Source: Flavobacterium solisilvae
Lineage (GTDB): Bacteria; Bacteroidota; Bacteroidia; Flavobacteriales; Flavobacteriaceae
Assembly: GCF_012911605.1 (NCBI RefSeq)
Contig: NZ_JAAMPT010000204.1
Coordinates: 102,667 to 166,666, forward strand
Direction of reading: 5' to 3'
Length of the DNA: 64,000 bases
The first letter of the stretch is position 1, and the number at the start of each line of letters is the position of its first letter. Position numbers and translations under genes: made by a program. Positions 1-9,331 of the stretch are shown here, piece by piece. The notes beneath the pieces are model-generated. The model did not search any database. It worked only from the letters and a program-made list of their open reading frames with translations, and was not told the origin of the DNA.

Positions 1-1055
1 CATTTTAAATCACCACCAAAACTTCCTGTTGAAGCTGTATATTGTTCGGTGAAATAGATGTTTTTATTTGGAAAAGCATTGCGAACTGTACTCAAAGCCG
101 AAATATCGCCTGCATATAAATGAAAAGCAGAACCATCAATAAATGTGCTTGCATTAGAATCGGATAAAATAGAAGTTGGATAAGCTGTGTTGTCGCAATT
201 ATGATCATAAATCACAATTTTGGTTGTAATTCCTGCCGATTGAAAAGCTGGTCCTAAATTATTTTTGATAAAATTAGCTTGTTGAGTTGCCGACATAGAC
301 ATACTAGGATTATTTCCTGGATGAAGTGGTTCGTTTTGAGGCGTGATAGCATCAATTGTAATACCTTCGGCTTGCATTCCTTGTATATATTTCACAAAAT
401 ATTGAGCATAAGCACTATAATATTGAGGCAATAAACTTCCTCCAACAGAATTTGCGTTATCTTTCATCCAAACCGGTGGCGACCAAGGTGTTGCCATTAT
501 TTTAATATTTGGATTTATAGCCAAAATATCTTGAAGCATATCGATTAAATCAGCATCAGCTGCAAGACTAAAATTTGTTAAATTAACATCAGTTTGACCA
601 GCTGGCATATCGTTGTAGCTGAAAACAGTACTATTTAAATCGGATGCACCAATGCTTAATCGAAGATAATTGATTGAAATTCCATTATCTCCATTTCCAA
701 ATAACTCTTGTAGCAATTCTTGTTTTTTTGTAGCTGTTAATTGATTGATAACCTCAACACTTCCACCAGTTAGCGTGAAACCAAATCCATCAACAGTTTG
801 AAAAGTTTGACTTTCAGACACATCAATATTTGGATAGGTATTTGCAGCAGTTGAGAAAGCTAAAATGGTTGTTTGTTTTTGAAGTTTTACTGTTTCGTCG
901 CCTTTTGTTTTCCAAAAATCAACTTGGTTGGTAATTGGTGTTGGTGTAGGATTTGGATTGTTGTCCTCGCCATCAGAACCTGATGATTGTGCACAACTTG
1001 ATAATCCTATTGCCAATAACAAGTTTAGTAGTTTTGTATATTTTAATTTTATCAT
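1..1055 (-). CDS. GH30-family beta-glucanase lipoprotein, C-terminus cut by window edge
   Basis: The reading frame starts at an ATG at 1055 and runs open to base 1, about 351 codons. The N-terminus is a lipoprotein signal ending in LSSC, so export and lipidation are expected. A TIM-barrel GH30 signature follows: the acid/base glutamate in TPQNEP (near bases 320-345) and the probable nucleophile in YFTEQ (near bases 35-55). GH30 enzymes of this shape act on beta-1,6-glucan side chains or glucosylceramide-like bonds. Beside a GH16 enzyme and SusC/SusD, the likely role is removing beta-1,6 branches from laminarin-type glucan. It is the last gene of the locus visible here. The exact subfamily cannot be set without the missing C-terminal beta-sandwich. 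Confidence 0.85.
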   Translation of the reverse strand, partial: MIKLKYTKLLNLLLAIGLSSCAQSSGSDGEDNNPNPTPTPITNQVDFWKTKGDETVKLQKQTTILAFSTAANTYPNIDVSESQTFQTVDGFGFTLTGGSVEVINQLTATKKQELLQELFGNGDNGISINYLRLSIGASDLNSTVFSYNDMPAGQTDVNLTNFSLAADADLIDMLQDILAINPNIKIMATPWSPPVWMKDNANSVGGSLLPQYYSAYAQYFVKYIQGMQAEGITIDAITPQNEPLHPGNNPSMSMSATQQANFIKNNLGPAFQSAGITTKIVIYDHNCDNTAYPTSILSDSNASTFIDGSAFHLYAGDISALSTVRNAFPNKNIYFTEQYTASTGSFGGDLK

Positions 1056-1100
1056 TAATTCTAATTTTAATCTTATAATCTCAAGAAAATCTCCATTAAA

Positions 1101-1127
1101 TAGCTTCTGAAATTTCATCAGAAGCTA
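1101..1127 (-). other. Intercistronic hairpin between GH16 and GH30 genes
   Basis: A perfect 10-bp inverted repeat (TAGCTTCTGA / TCAGAAGCTA) with a 7-base loop lies in the 106-bp gap between the two glycoside hydrolase genes. No long T-run follows on the minus strand, so it looks more like an mRNA-stabilising or processing hairpin than a full terminator. Confidence 0.5.
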
Positions 1128-1161
1128 TCAACGGATTAAGTAACCTAAACTCAAACAAACA

Positions 1162-2238
1162 TTAATTGAAAACTCTAACATAATCTACTTCAAGTGTAGC
1201 TGATGTAAAGTTTGGATCTACGGCTCCGCCAAAATTTCCTCCTATTGCACAATTGAATATGAAGAAAAACGGATCATTGAAAGGTGTCTCACTATTGTTG
1301 TTAAACGTATGAAACAATTGATTATCTACATAAAATTTTAAATAAGAGGCATTCCATTTAAGCGTATATAAATGAAATGAAGTAGTAACTCCTGGAACAA
1401 CTACAGAACCCGAAACTCCATTACCTCCAAAGTGATTAGGATAATGTAACGTGCCGTGGATTTTATTCAAATCGTTTCCAACGTGTTCCATAATATCAAT
1501 TTCGCCGCAAGCTGGCCAACCTACCGCACTTAGATTATTTCCAAGCATCCAAAGTGCTGGCCAAGTGCCACCTCCAGCTGGAAGTTTTGCTCTCATTTCA
1601 ATTTTACCATATTTAACAGAATATTTATCTCTTGTTACAATTCGGGCAGAAGTATAATTACTTCCGCTGTAATTTTCTTTTCTTGCTGTAATTTTTAACA
1701 CACCATTTTCAACTTTAACATTTTCAGGTCGATTGGTGTAATATTGTAATTCATTATTTCCCCAACCGTTATCACCTGTTCCTGTTTCATAACTCCATTT
1801 TGAGCTATCTGGCGCACCATCGGTATTAAATTCATCCGACCAAACTACAGATGAAACAACATATACTGTAATATTAATGGATGTTGAAATGAATTTACTT
1901 CCTTTATAAGCCGAAGCATGAATGGTATAAGTATTTACTCCCGAAAGTGTAAAAGTATAACTAAACACACCCGATGTTGTATTGATGGTTTGTCCTTCAA
2001 TTAATACTTTGTATGAGGTTGCATTATCGGCAGAAACATTAAAATGAACTAACCCAGAACCATCACCATTTGGGTTCGCTGTTGACGTTCCAACAATATC
2101 TGCTGTGATCACTAGATTTGAAGGTGTATCCGATTGTCCATCGTTTCCGCCACCATCGCTACTACAACCCGTAATTGGTATCAAAGAAATTAATCCCAAA
2201 AAAAGTATTATTGTATATTTCGATTGTAAATATTTCAT
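1162..2238 (-). CDS. GH16 laminarinase-like endo-beta-1,3-glucanase lipoprotein with PKD-like domain
   Basis: This 358-residue protein starts with a lipoprotein signal (Cys25 after PITG). Residues about 40-128 form a PKD/Ig-like domain carrying NPNGDGSG, a motif shared with the next gene upstream. Residues about 131-357 are a GH16 catalytic domain with the motif GEIDIMEH (Glu246 nucleophile, Asp248, Glu251 acid/base), preceded by WPALWMLG as in bacterial laminarinases. It should hydrolyse internal beta-1,3-glucan bonds at the outer membrane surface and hand oligosaccharides to SusC/SusD. It belongs to the minus-strand operon led by SusC. Lichenase or another GH16 specificity is possible but less likely in this context. 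Confidence 0.9.
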   Translation of the reverse strand: MKYLQSKYTIILFLGLISLIPITGCSSDGGGNDGQSDTPSNLVITADIVGTSTANPNGDGSGLVHFNVSADNATSYKVLIEGQTINTTSGVFSYTFTLSGVNTYTIHASAYKGSKFISTSINITVYVVSSVVWSDEFNTDGAPDSSKWSYETGTGDNGWGNNELQYYTNRPENVKVENGVLKITARKENYSGSNYTSARIVTRDKYSVKYGKIEMRAKLPAGGGTWPALWMLGNNLSAVGWPACGEIDIMEHVGNDLNKIHGTLHYPNHFGGNGVSGSVVVPGVTTSFHLYTLKWNASYLKFYVDNQLFHTFNNNSETPFNDPFFFIFNCAIGGNFGGAVDPNFTSATLEVDYVRVFN

Positions 2239-2256
2239 AAAAAAAGGTGTGATTTA

Positions 2257-2290
2257 AACCCATAAGCATCTTAAAAGATACTTATGGGTT
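2257..2290 (-). other. Intercistronic hairpin in the glucan locus
   Basis: A long inverted repeat (AACCCATAAG... / ...CTTATGGGTT, about 15 bp with a 4-base loop) lies between the PKD lipoprotein gene and the GH16 gene. Its single mismatch on the plus strand becomes a G-U pair in minus-strand RNA, which fits action in the minus-strand transcript. It may stabilise upstream mRNA or cause partial termination so that susCD mRNA exceeds hydrolase mRNA. Confidence 0.5.
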
Positions 2291-2316
2291 AATTAATTTA
2301 ATCAACTTAAAAAAAC

Positions 2317-3270
2317 TTATGGTGCTGGGATTAATTTTAAATACCAAGCATTTCCAGTTTCAGTACCTTGAACTCTTAGGTACATGTAGTTATCGTTAAT
2401 TTCTAAAATCTCAAATTCTCTTTTTAATGCTCCATAACCAATAAAAGTTGTTGAACCACCCAAAAGAATTGCTGCGCCAGTTGTTTGAACATCTGAATTA
2501 GAAGGAGAAACACTTGATGGAACAAAAGAGAAAGAAGAACTTCCACCACCATAACTATAACAACCTTCATCTCCAGAAGCTGGAATTCCTGGTATTGAAG
2601 CCAAATCCCCAGTTTTTGTAAATGCTCCGTCTGGAGTAGCCACGTCAATGGAAAATGCGTTTCCAACTTTATTAAAAGTAAATGTTGCTGTGTAAAAACA
2701 ATTACAACAAGCAACTTTCTCATTAATAGCAGCAGCCCACCATTCTGGAGTATAACTACCATTATTCCAAGGACCAACTCCAAAATGTCCTGGTACACTT
2801 TTATCAACAACCCAAGATTTAGATGCATTATTAGTTAAACTAGTAACAACTTCTACACCTGGATCGAATAGACTTAAAACTGTAACTTCTGAAGTTGCTA
2901 CAGTAGATGTTCCACCTTTTCCATAGGCAACAACTGTAATTCTATAGGTTTGCAAACCTTGTTCAGTGAATTTTTTTGTGGTAATCCCTGATGCTACAGT
3001 TGTCATTTCCAAAACATCATCAGATAAATCGGTTACATTTCTATAACCAATTTTATACGTCATTGCATTATCAGCCGTAACTGTAATTCCGACATTTCCA
3101 GAACCATCACCATTTGGGTTGGCTGAATCTTGACCTTCAACTACAGTTTCGATAACTAAGTTGGTTGGTGCGGTCAAATCTCCTAATTCGTAATCATCTT
3201 TTTGACATCCAATGTATAATGATGTTAAAAGAACGAATGGAATTAATAAATATTTTATTTTATTTTTCAT
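2317..3270 (-). CDS. PKD-domain surface lipoprotein of the glucan locus (SusE/F position)
   Basis: I place the start at 3270, giving 317 residues, because MKNKIKYLL opens a lipoprotein signal ending at Cys22 and this leaves a 10-bp gap to the upstream gene. A longer in-frame start at 3321 would overlap that gene. Residues about 35-120 form a PKD-like domain containing NPNGDGSG, as in the GH16 gene. The rest, from SKSWVVDKSVPGHFG onward with a CCNC cysteine cluster, is a beta-rich domain with no catalytic motif I can recognise. The position after SusD suggests a glycan-binding outer-membrane lipoprotein of SusE/SusF type; this role is inferred from context. Confidence 0.75.
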   Translation of the reverse strand: MKNKIKYLLIPFVLLTSLYIGCQKDDYELGDLTAPTNLVIETVVEGQDSANPNGDGSGNVGITVTADNAMTYKIGYRNVTDLSDDVLEMTTVASGITTKKFTEQGLQTYRITVVAYGKGGTSTVATSEVTVLSLFDPGVEVVTSLTNNASKSWVVDKSVPGHFGVGPWNNGSYTPEWWAAAINEKVACCNCFYTATFTFNKVGNAFSIDVATPDGAFTKTGDLASIPGIPASGDEGCYSYGGGSSSFSFVPSSVSPSNSDVQTTGAAILLGGSTTFIGYGALKREFEILEINDNYMYLRVQGTETGNAWYLKLIPAP

Positions 3271-3280
3271 AGTCAATTTT

Positions 3281-4378
3281 TTAATTAGATTGAGTAACAT
3301 TGTCGATATAAATAACTTCACCTACTCCGCTTTGAGTATCATTATATCTAAATACTATTTGTCTGAATTTAGTTCCAGCAGGAATACCTAAAGTACTAAA
3401 ATCAAAAACAAGTTCTTGCCATTGATTAGCAACAGTTGGAGCTACTTTTAACACTTGATTTGGAATTCCTGAACTAGCTTGTTCTAACTCTACGTTAAGC
3501 ATTTTACCTGTTTCAGTAGCATAAACCATAACTTTGATTTTTCCACCATTGTCAATATCAATTGGGACTCCAGCTGTTTCAGCTAATGGAGTCCAAGTTC
3601 CGCTCCATGATTCAGCACCTGTTGGTTTAGTATATCTCCAAACGTTCGCACTATTATTAATTCCTCCAGGGAAAGGATTGGCAACGATAGCCGTTCCAAC
3701 ACCACCAAATGTTCCTCCGATACTGTAATTTTGATACATATCTTCGTAAGTTATTGGTAATGAATAAGAATTATAAACAAGTAATTCTGTTGTAACTGTT
3801 GTAGTTGCTGCGCCACCACTTTGAGCAATTACAGTAATTGTATAAGTTCCACCTGTTGCATAGGTATGAGTGATTGATTGTCCAACTCCAATTATTGTTG
3901 GTTGCTCATTAACCACATCTCCAAAATATATCCAATAAGAATTAGCATAATCGGCTGTTGGTGCTAGAGTAACGTTGTTACCACTTCCAGAAGCATTCAT
4001 TGCTAAATTTTCTGGAGCTCTATATGTAATTGTAAAAGGATAAGTTTCAATAGTGCTTTCTCCTGTAATATCAAAAGATTCTATCGTTACAGTATATGAA
4101 CCTTCTGGATATACATGAGTTACACTTTGTCCTGGATTAACCGTTACAGGTTCACTAGAACCATGTCCTAGAGTTATTGCATAGCTTGTATAACCATCAC
4201 CTGTTGGAGTAATTTTAACTATACCTGAGTTATCATTGCTAATATCGATTACTTTATTCAAATTTCCTGAGTTAACGGTATCTAAAAAAGAAGTATCGCT
4301 TCCTATTCCATCTTCAGAACAAGCACTTAAAACAACTAGTGTCAAAAGCATTGTTATCTTTAAAATTGTCTTTCTCAT
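3281..4378 (-). CDS. PKD-repeat glycan-binding lipoprotein
   Basis: This 365-residue lipoprotein (Cys20 after LSA) follows SusD by 6 bp. Two PKD-like beta domains are visible at about residues 35-112 and 118-200, each ending in a ...TYTVTV-like strand. A C-terminal domain of about 160 residues has the jelly-roll character of a carbohydrate-binding module (VWRYTKPTG..., ending IYIDNVTQ). No catalytic motif is seen. PKD-plus-binding-module lipoproteins at this place are common in laminarin loci of marine and freshwater Bacteroidota, where they hold beta-glucan at the cell surface. Binding specificity is inferred from context only. Confidence 0.75.
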   Translation of the reverse strand: MRKTILKITMLLTLVVLSACSEDGIGSDTSFLDTVNSGNLNKVIDISNDNSGIVKITPTGDGYTSYAITLGHGSSEPVTVNPGQSVTHVYPEGSYTVTIESFDITGESTIETYPFTITYRAPENLAMNASGSGNNVTLAPTADYANSYWIYFGDVVNEQPTIIGVGQSITHTYATGGTYTITVIAQSGGAATTTVTTELLVYNSYSLPITYEDMYQNYSIGGTFGGVGTAIVANPFPGGINNSANVWRYTKPTGAESWSGTWTPLAETAGVPIDIDNGGKIKVMVYATETGKMLNVELEQASSGIPNQVLKVAPTVANQWQELVFDFSTLGIPAGTKFRQIVFRYNDTQSGVGEVIYIDNVTQSN

Positions 4379-4384
4379 AGCTTT

Positions 4385-5896
4385 CTAGTTATTATAATTA
4401 GGATTTTGTTGAATTTGAGTTCCTTCACGTTCTTGATTTGGAATAGGTAAAATTTCATTTTTACCTGCAACGAAACCTCTATTTGCCAATACTACTGGTG
4501 CATCGCCCCAACGAACTAAATCAAACCATCTATGACCTTCGCCTGCTAGTTCTCTTCTTCTTTCTGCTTTAATTGCGCTCATTGAAACTGGAACTGATGT
4601 TAAACCAACTCTTGCTCTAACAGCATCTAATAATGCTTGAGCTCTTGCTCCTGTTCCGCCTAGTGCTTCTGCTTCCATTAAATAAGTATCGGCCAAACGG
4701 ATTGCATAAGTATTTTGTGCATAATTTAATACTGCGTCACCACCTAAACTTCCATCATAAACATCTCCTTGACGAGGTAAAAATTTACCTAAGAAATAAC
4801 CTGTATCTTGATAACCACCAATATAATCTGCATTTCCATTTTGTTTTAACGTTTTTAAATCAAAAACCGTTGCATTAAATCTTGGATCACCAGCCATAAA
4901 ATCAACAAAATCTTGCGTAAAGACATTAAAACTCCATCCAGAAGGCAATTCAGGAGCAGGACTGCTTAATCTTACATAATTTCTTGGTCCAACCATTACA
5001 TTGATTGAATTTCCTTCATCAGAGTTTCCTCCCCAAATTCCCCAATAAGAACCTTGAGCAGAATGTGAAACTTCCAAAATAGATTCAGTATTAAATTTAT
5101 TTGTAAAACTCCATAAACTATTAAAATCATCTAATAACTGATAGCCATATTGACTCACTCCACCTGGTGTTCCATTAACTGCAGCAAATTCTGATGCTGC
5201 AAGTGAGTTTTTACCTTGATATAAATATACTTTCCCTAAAATTGCTCTTGCAGAACCTTGGGTAATTCTTCCTCCATCATTAGCAACATTGACTGTTGGA
5301 GGTAAATTGTCTATTGATTCTAATATATCCAATTCAATTTGTGCCCAAACAGCTTCTGGAGTAGCTTGTGGAACTGAGTAGAATTGAGAAGCAGAAAGCG
5401 GTTCTAAGATTAAAGGTATATTTTTAAACATTCTAACTAAGTTAAAATAATAAAATGCTCGAAGTGTCTTAGCTTCTGCTGTATAGCGTGCTTTCACATT
5501 TTCGTCCATTGGAACAGCTGGTAACTTTAGCAACAACTGATTAGCTCTATAAATCCCTCTGTAATAGTCACTCCAATAACTTCTTGGAATAGTATAAGGA
5601 TTTATAGTATAATTAGAAAATGATTGAATTCCTGCACCATCTGAGTCACTTCCACCACCAGCATAATGGTCATCCGAAGCAGCATTAAACATGGTAATTA
5701 TATTTTCAAATCCTCCAGAATTTTTTCTCATAATATCATAAACCGATACCAAAGCTGCTCTTGCTTCTGTCTCATCTTTATAATAGTTATCTTCAGTGGT
5801 TGTTCCTATTGGTTTAACCTCTAAAAAATCAGTCGTACACGAAACACCAACTGCGGTTAATACGACAAATAATGATATTTTAATTTTTCTTTTCAT
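4385..5896 (-). CDS. susD: RagB/SusD-family glycan-binding outer-membrane lipoprotein
   Basis: This 503-residue protein has a lipoprotein signal (Cys20, VGVSC), a helical TPR-like N-terminal half (LRAFYYFNLVRMF, the SusD hallmark) and the C-terminal family ending RRRELAGEGHRWFDLVRWG followed by PIPNQE. It lies 12 bp downstream of the susC-like gene. Together they form the outer-membrane pedal-bin complex that binds oligosaccharides and passes them into the SusC barrel. The symbol is used in the family sense; the probable ligand is beta-1,3-glucan oligosaccharide given the GH16 and GH30 neighbours. Confidence 0.93.
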   Translation of the reverse strand: MKRKIKISLFVVLTAVGVSCTTDFLEVKPIGTTTEDNYYKDETEARAALVSVYDIMRKNSGGFENIITMFNAASDDHYAGGGSDSDGAGIQSFSNYTINPYTIPRSYWSDYYRGIYRANQLLLKLPAVPMDENVKARYTAEAKTLRAFYYFNLVRMFKNIPLILEPLSASQFYSVPQATPEAVWAQIELDILESIDNLPPTVNVANDGGRITQGSARAILGKVYLYQGKNSLAASEFAAVNGTPGGVSQYGYQLLDDFNSLWSFTNKFNTESILEVSHSAQGSYWGIWGGNSDEGNSINVMVGPRNYVRLSSPAPELPSGWSFNVFTQDFVDFMAGDPRFNATVFDLKTLKQNGNADYIGGYQDTGYFLGKFLPRQGDVYDGSLGGDAVLNYAQNTYAIRLADTYLMEAEALGGTGARAQALLDAVRARVGLTSVPVSMSAIKAERRRELAGEGHRWFDLVRWGDAPVVLANRGFVAGKNEILPIPNQEREGTQIQQNPNYNN

Positions 5897-5908
5897 AATC
5901 TTTTTTAT

Positions 5909-8900
5909 TTAGAATTGAACACTTGCTCCAAACATGAATGAACGAGCTTGTGGATAATAACCTCTATCTATTCCAAAAACATCTCCTCCAATTTCAGGAT
6001 CATATCCAGTATATTTTGTTAATGTTAAAAGATTTTCACCCGTTACATAAAGACGTAGTTTTTGTAAACCTACTTTGCTTATTATAGATTGAGGCAATGA
6101 GTAACCTAATTGAACTATTTTTAAACGTAAATAATCCCCATCTTCAAGATAGAAATCAGACATTCTTGTGAAGTTTCCATTTCCATCGCTAGAAGAAATT
6201 CTTGGATAAGAGTTTGAAGTACCTTCACCTGTCCATCTATTTAGTACATCGGTTTGGTAATTAGCATTTGACATATCTAAACGGCGAAGACCTTGGAATA
6301 TCTTATTTCCAGCTGTACCTTGTGTGAATATCATTAAGTCAAATCCTTTATAATCCATGTTTAGAGTAAAACTGAACGTATATTTTGGTAATGGACTTCC
6401 TAGATAAACTTTATCATCATCAGTTATTGTTCCATCGCCGTTGGTATCTTTCCATCTAAAGTCACCTGGAACAGCATTAGGCTGAATAACCTGACCATTA
6501 GAGTTAGTATAAGCATTTATCTCAGCTTGATTTTGGAAAATTCCATTGGTTTGGAAACCATAGAACTCGTTGTATGAATTTCCTACTTCTGTTCTTGTAA
6601 CTGCACCCATTGATTGAAAACCTGGTCCAGTAAAATAATCTATGTTATTTCCTAAATTAGTGATTTCATTTTTTAGAATGGCAAAAGTTGAGTTAGCTGA
6701 AATATTAAATTCATTGATTCTTTTGTTAAATCCTAATTCGAATTCAAGACCTGAGTTATTCATATCAGCAATATTTGCTAAAGGTGGCGCTTCTGCACCA
6801 ACATAACCAGGGATTGGATTATCTCTAAGAATACCAGCTGTTTTCTTTTTATACCATTCTACTGTTAAATTTACTGAGTTAAATAGTTTAGCATCAAAAC
6901 CAATATTTGTTTGAGTAGTTTCTTCCCATTTCAAATCAGGATTTGAAATTCTACCTGGACTAGAACCTGATGTTACTACGCCACTTGTACCAAAAGTATA
7001 ATTTCTACCACCATCAATTAATGCTAAGAATGCATTATCTCCAATTCTATCATTACCTGTAACACCATAACCTACACGAAGTTTAAAATTATTTACTACT
7101 TCATTTTGTTTCCAAAAGTCTTCTTTTGAAACAACCCAACCCGCTGATAATGAAGGAAAAGTTCCATACTTATTATTTGCCCCAAACTTAGAAGAACCAT
7201 CTCGTCTAATTAAACCTGTAAATATGTATTTTTCTTTGTAATCATAATTTACACGAGCAAACAAAGATGAAGTTGTACCTGCTTGAATATCATAAGTATA
7301 ACCAATCTTATTATCCTGAGTTACAGTTGGATCATTAAAACTGGCTTCTTGATAATTATTAGTTGCTAAATTGTATTGGGTAACACTAGTAACAGTATAA
7401 AACTCGTTATCTTTATAAGCACCTTGTCCTAACAATACTGAAAATGTATGATCTCCAATTACTCTATCATAAGTAAGTGTATTTTCAACAGTCCAGTTAA
7501 ATGCTTTATTTTCAATACGCGAAATATTGTTTTGTCCTGTTACATTATTTACTGTAGCACTTAAATAATATAATGGTGTAAATCCTTGTCCACCCCAATA
7601 AGCTAATTTTCCTCCAAAAGTTGATCTAAGCTTAAATCCTTTATACGGTTTTATTTCTACATAAGCATTACCTACAAAATCATCAGACCAATTATATTGT
7701 CCTAATCTAGTTTTAGCATATGCTAAAGGGTTAGTCATTTCTTGACCAACTGTAGTTGAAATCCCGTAAGGATCTCCATTTTTATCTCTAATAACATAAG
7801 GACTACTGTACAAAGTTCCATTGGCTAACACTGGATCTGTTTCAACTACTGGAGTTGTTGGATCTAAATTGATAGCAGAACTTAATGGTCCACCAAATTC
7901 ACTATTTGTATTACCAATGCCAACCGATTTTTGACGTGTATAACCAACAACTTGTCCAATTGTTAACCAATCTTTAACTTTATGAGTTGAATTAATACGA
8001 ATGTTCTTTTTGTCATAATTAGAAATTTCTGGCATCACAATTCCTTCTTGGAATTGACTTCCAAAAGATAAATAGAAATTTGAAACATCATTTCCACCAC
8101 TTAAACTAACTTCGTGGTTGTATCTTCTTGCTCCAGTGTTGAATATTTCCTTTTGCCAATCAGTTCCTGTTCCTAAACCACTTAAATTTGGATAAGGTAG
8201 TGAACCTTGTCCTCCACCATTCACAAAACGTTCGTTCATTATTGCACCATATTCTGTTGCGTTTAAAAGCTTTAACATTCTTTCTGGTGAAGAAACTCCT
8301 GAAAAACCATTATAGGAAACACTTAATTTTCCTGATTTTCCTTTTTTAGTAGTAACCAATATAACTCCAGCAGCTGATCTTGCACCATAGATTGCTGATG
8401 ATGCAGCATCTTTCAGAACCTCCATAGATTCAATATCTGATTGATTGATTGAGCCAAGTGCTCCAGAGTCAACTATTACTCCATCAACTACCCAAATTGG
8501 TTCATTTCCACCATTAAGAGTTGTAATACCTCTAACGCGAACTGTTGAACCTGAACCTGGTTGACCTGCATTCATTGCAATAGTTACACCCGCAGCTCTA
8601 CCTTGTAAAGCTTGTTCAATACGTCCATTTGGTACTTTCTCTAAATCTTTAGCAGAAACTTTAGAAATTGCTCCAGTTACCACACTTTTCTTTTGTGTTC
8701 CATAACCTACGTTTATTACAACTTCTTCAAGTGAATTACTTGACTCTTTAAGTTGTACATTAATTTCTCCATCTGTAATAGCAACTTCTTGTGTAGTATA
8801 TCCTATGTAGGATATAACTAAGGTTGTTGCATCTGATGGTACATTGAAGTTAAATTTTCCATCAATGTCTGTTAATGTTCCTGCATTCGTACCCTTGGCT

Positions 8901-9055
8901 ACAACATTTACTCCAGGTAATGGAAAACCATCAGCGTTGACCGTTCCTGAAACTTTTTTTTGCGCCTGAGCGGATGCAATTGAAACAAAAACCATTGAGA
9001 TTAAGAATAATTTTTCTTTAAATCTCCCTAAGAATAGCTCTAAATTCATAAGCAT
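5909..9055 (-). CDS. susC: SusC/RagA-family TonB-linked outer-membrane transporter
   Basis: This 1048-residue protein has a signal peptide ending SAQAQ and a CarboxypepD-reg-like domain (about residues 33-110: VSGTVNADGFPLPGVNV). A TonB-receptor plug follows (NVGYGTQKKSVVTGAIS then IEQALQGRAAGV), then a long beta-barrel ending in the terminal phenylalanine of FGASVQF, all typical of SusC. It is the first gene of the minus-strand operon and imports oligosaccharides with the SusD partner using TonB energy. A second ATG at 9049 is an alternative start. The 276 bp upstream, up to the regulator gene, presumably hold the operon promoter; I find no clean TAnnTTTG box there. Confidence 0.95.
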   Translation of the reverse strand: MLMNLELFLGRFKEKLFLISMVFVSIASAQAQKKVSGTVNADGFPLPGVNVVAKGTNAGTLTDIDGKFNFNVPSDATTLVISYIGYTTQEVAITDGEINVQLKESSNSLEEVVINVGYGTQKKSVVTGAISKVSAKDLEKVPNGRIEQALQGRAAGVTIAMNAGQPGSGSTVRVRGITTLNGGNEPIWVVDGVIVDSGALGSINQSDIESMEVLKDAASSAIYGARSAAGVILVTTKKGKSGKLSVSYNGFSGVSSPERMLKLLNATEYGAIMNERFVNGGGQGSLPYPNLSGLGTGTDWQKEIFNTGARRYNHEVSLSGGNDVSNFYLSFGSQFQEGIVMPEISNYDKKNIRINSTHKVKDWLTIGQVVGYTRQKSVGIGNTNSEFGGPLSSAINLDPTTPVVETDPVLANGTLYSSPYVIRDKNGDPYGISTTVGQEMTNPLAYAKTRLGQYNWSDDFVGNAYVEIKPYKGFKLRSTFGGKLAYWGGQGFTPLYYLSATVNNVTGQNNISRIENKAFNWTVENTLTYDRVIGDHTFSVLLGQGAYKDNEFYTVTSVTQYNLATNNYQEASFNDPTVTQDNKIGYTYDIQAGTTSSLFARVNYDYKEKYIFTGLIRRDGSSKFGANNKYGTFPSLSAGWVVSKEDFWKQNEVVNNFKLRVGYGVTGNDRIGDNAFLALIDGGRNYTFGTSGVVTSGSSPGRISNPDLKWEETTQTNIGFDAKLFNSVNLTVEWYKKKTAGILRDNPIPGYVGAEAPPLANIADMNNSGLEFELGFNKRINEFNISANSTFAILKNEITNLGNNIDYFTGPGFQSMGAVTRTEVGNSYNEFYGFQTNGIFQNQAEINAYTNSNGQVIQPNAVPGDFRWKDTNGDGTITDDDKVYLGSPLPKYTFSFTLNMDYKGFDLMIFTQGTAGNKIFQGLRRLDMSNANYQTDVLNRWTGEGTSNSYPRISSSDGNGNFTRMSDFYLEDGDYLRLKIVQLGYSLPQSIISKVGLQKLRLYVTGENLLTLTKYTGYDPEIGGDVFGIDRGYYPQARSFMFGASVQF

Positions 9056-9331
9056 TTAAATAATTTATTTGTTTTGGTTTTTTTGGCACATTAAAATGGC
9101 CGAGTTGTTAGTGGTGTTAAATTATTCAATTATAAAATATGAATTTCACAATCAACCACAACAAAAAATATACATTATTGAATTTTATCTGCAAAAAAAT
9201 TATAATTCTACAAACAACCAATAATACCAAGGAAAATAAATTAACAAATGCTTAACAACCGAGGTCTAAAAACATCAAAAAAAAGCAAACTGCTAAGGTT
9301 TTGATAAGGTAAAAAATGTGTTTTTGTATAG

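Noticed and set aside
2424..2828. 134-codon minus-strand frame inside the PKD lipoprotein gene
   Set aside because: It is an alternative frame of the same strand with low-complexity leucine-rich text and no start context; the real frame has a lipoprotein signal and domains.
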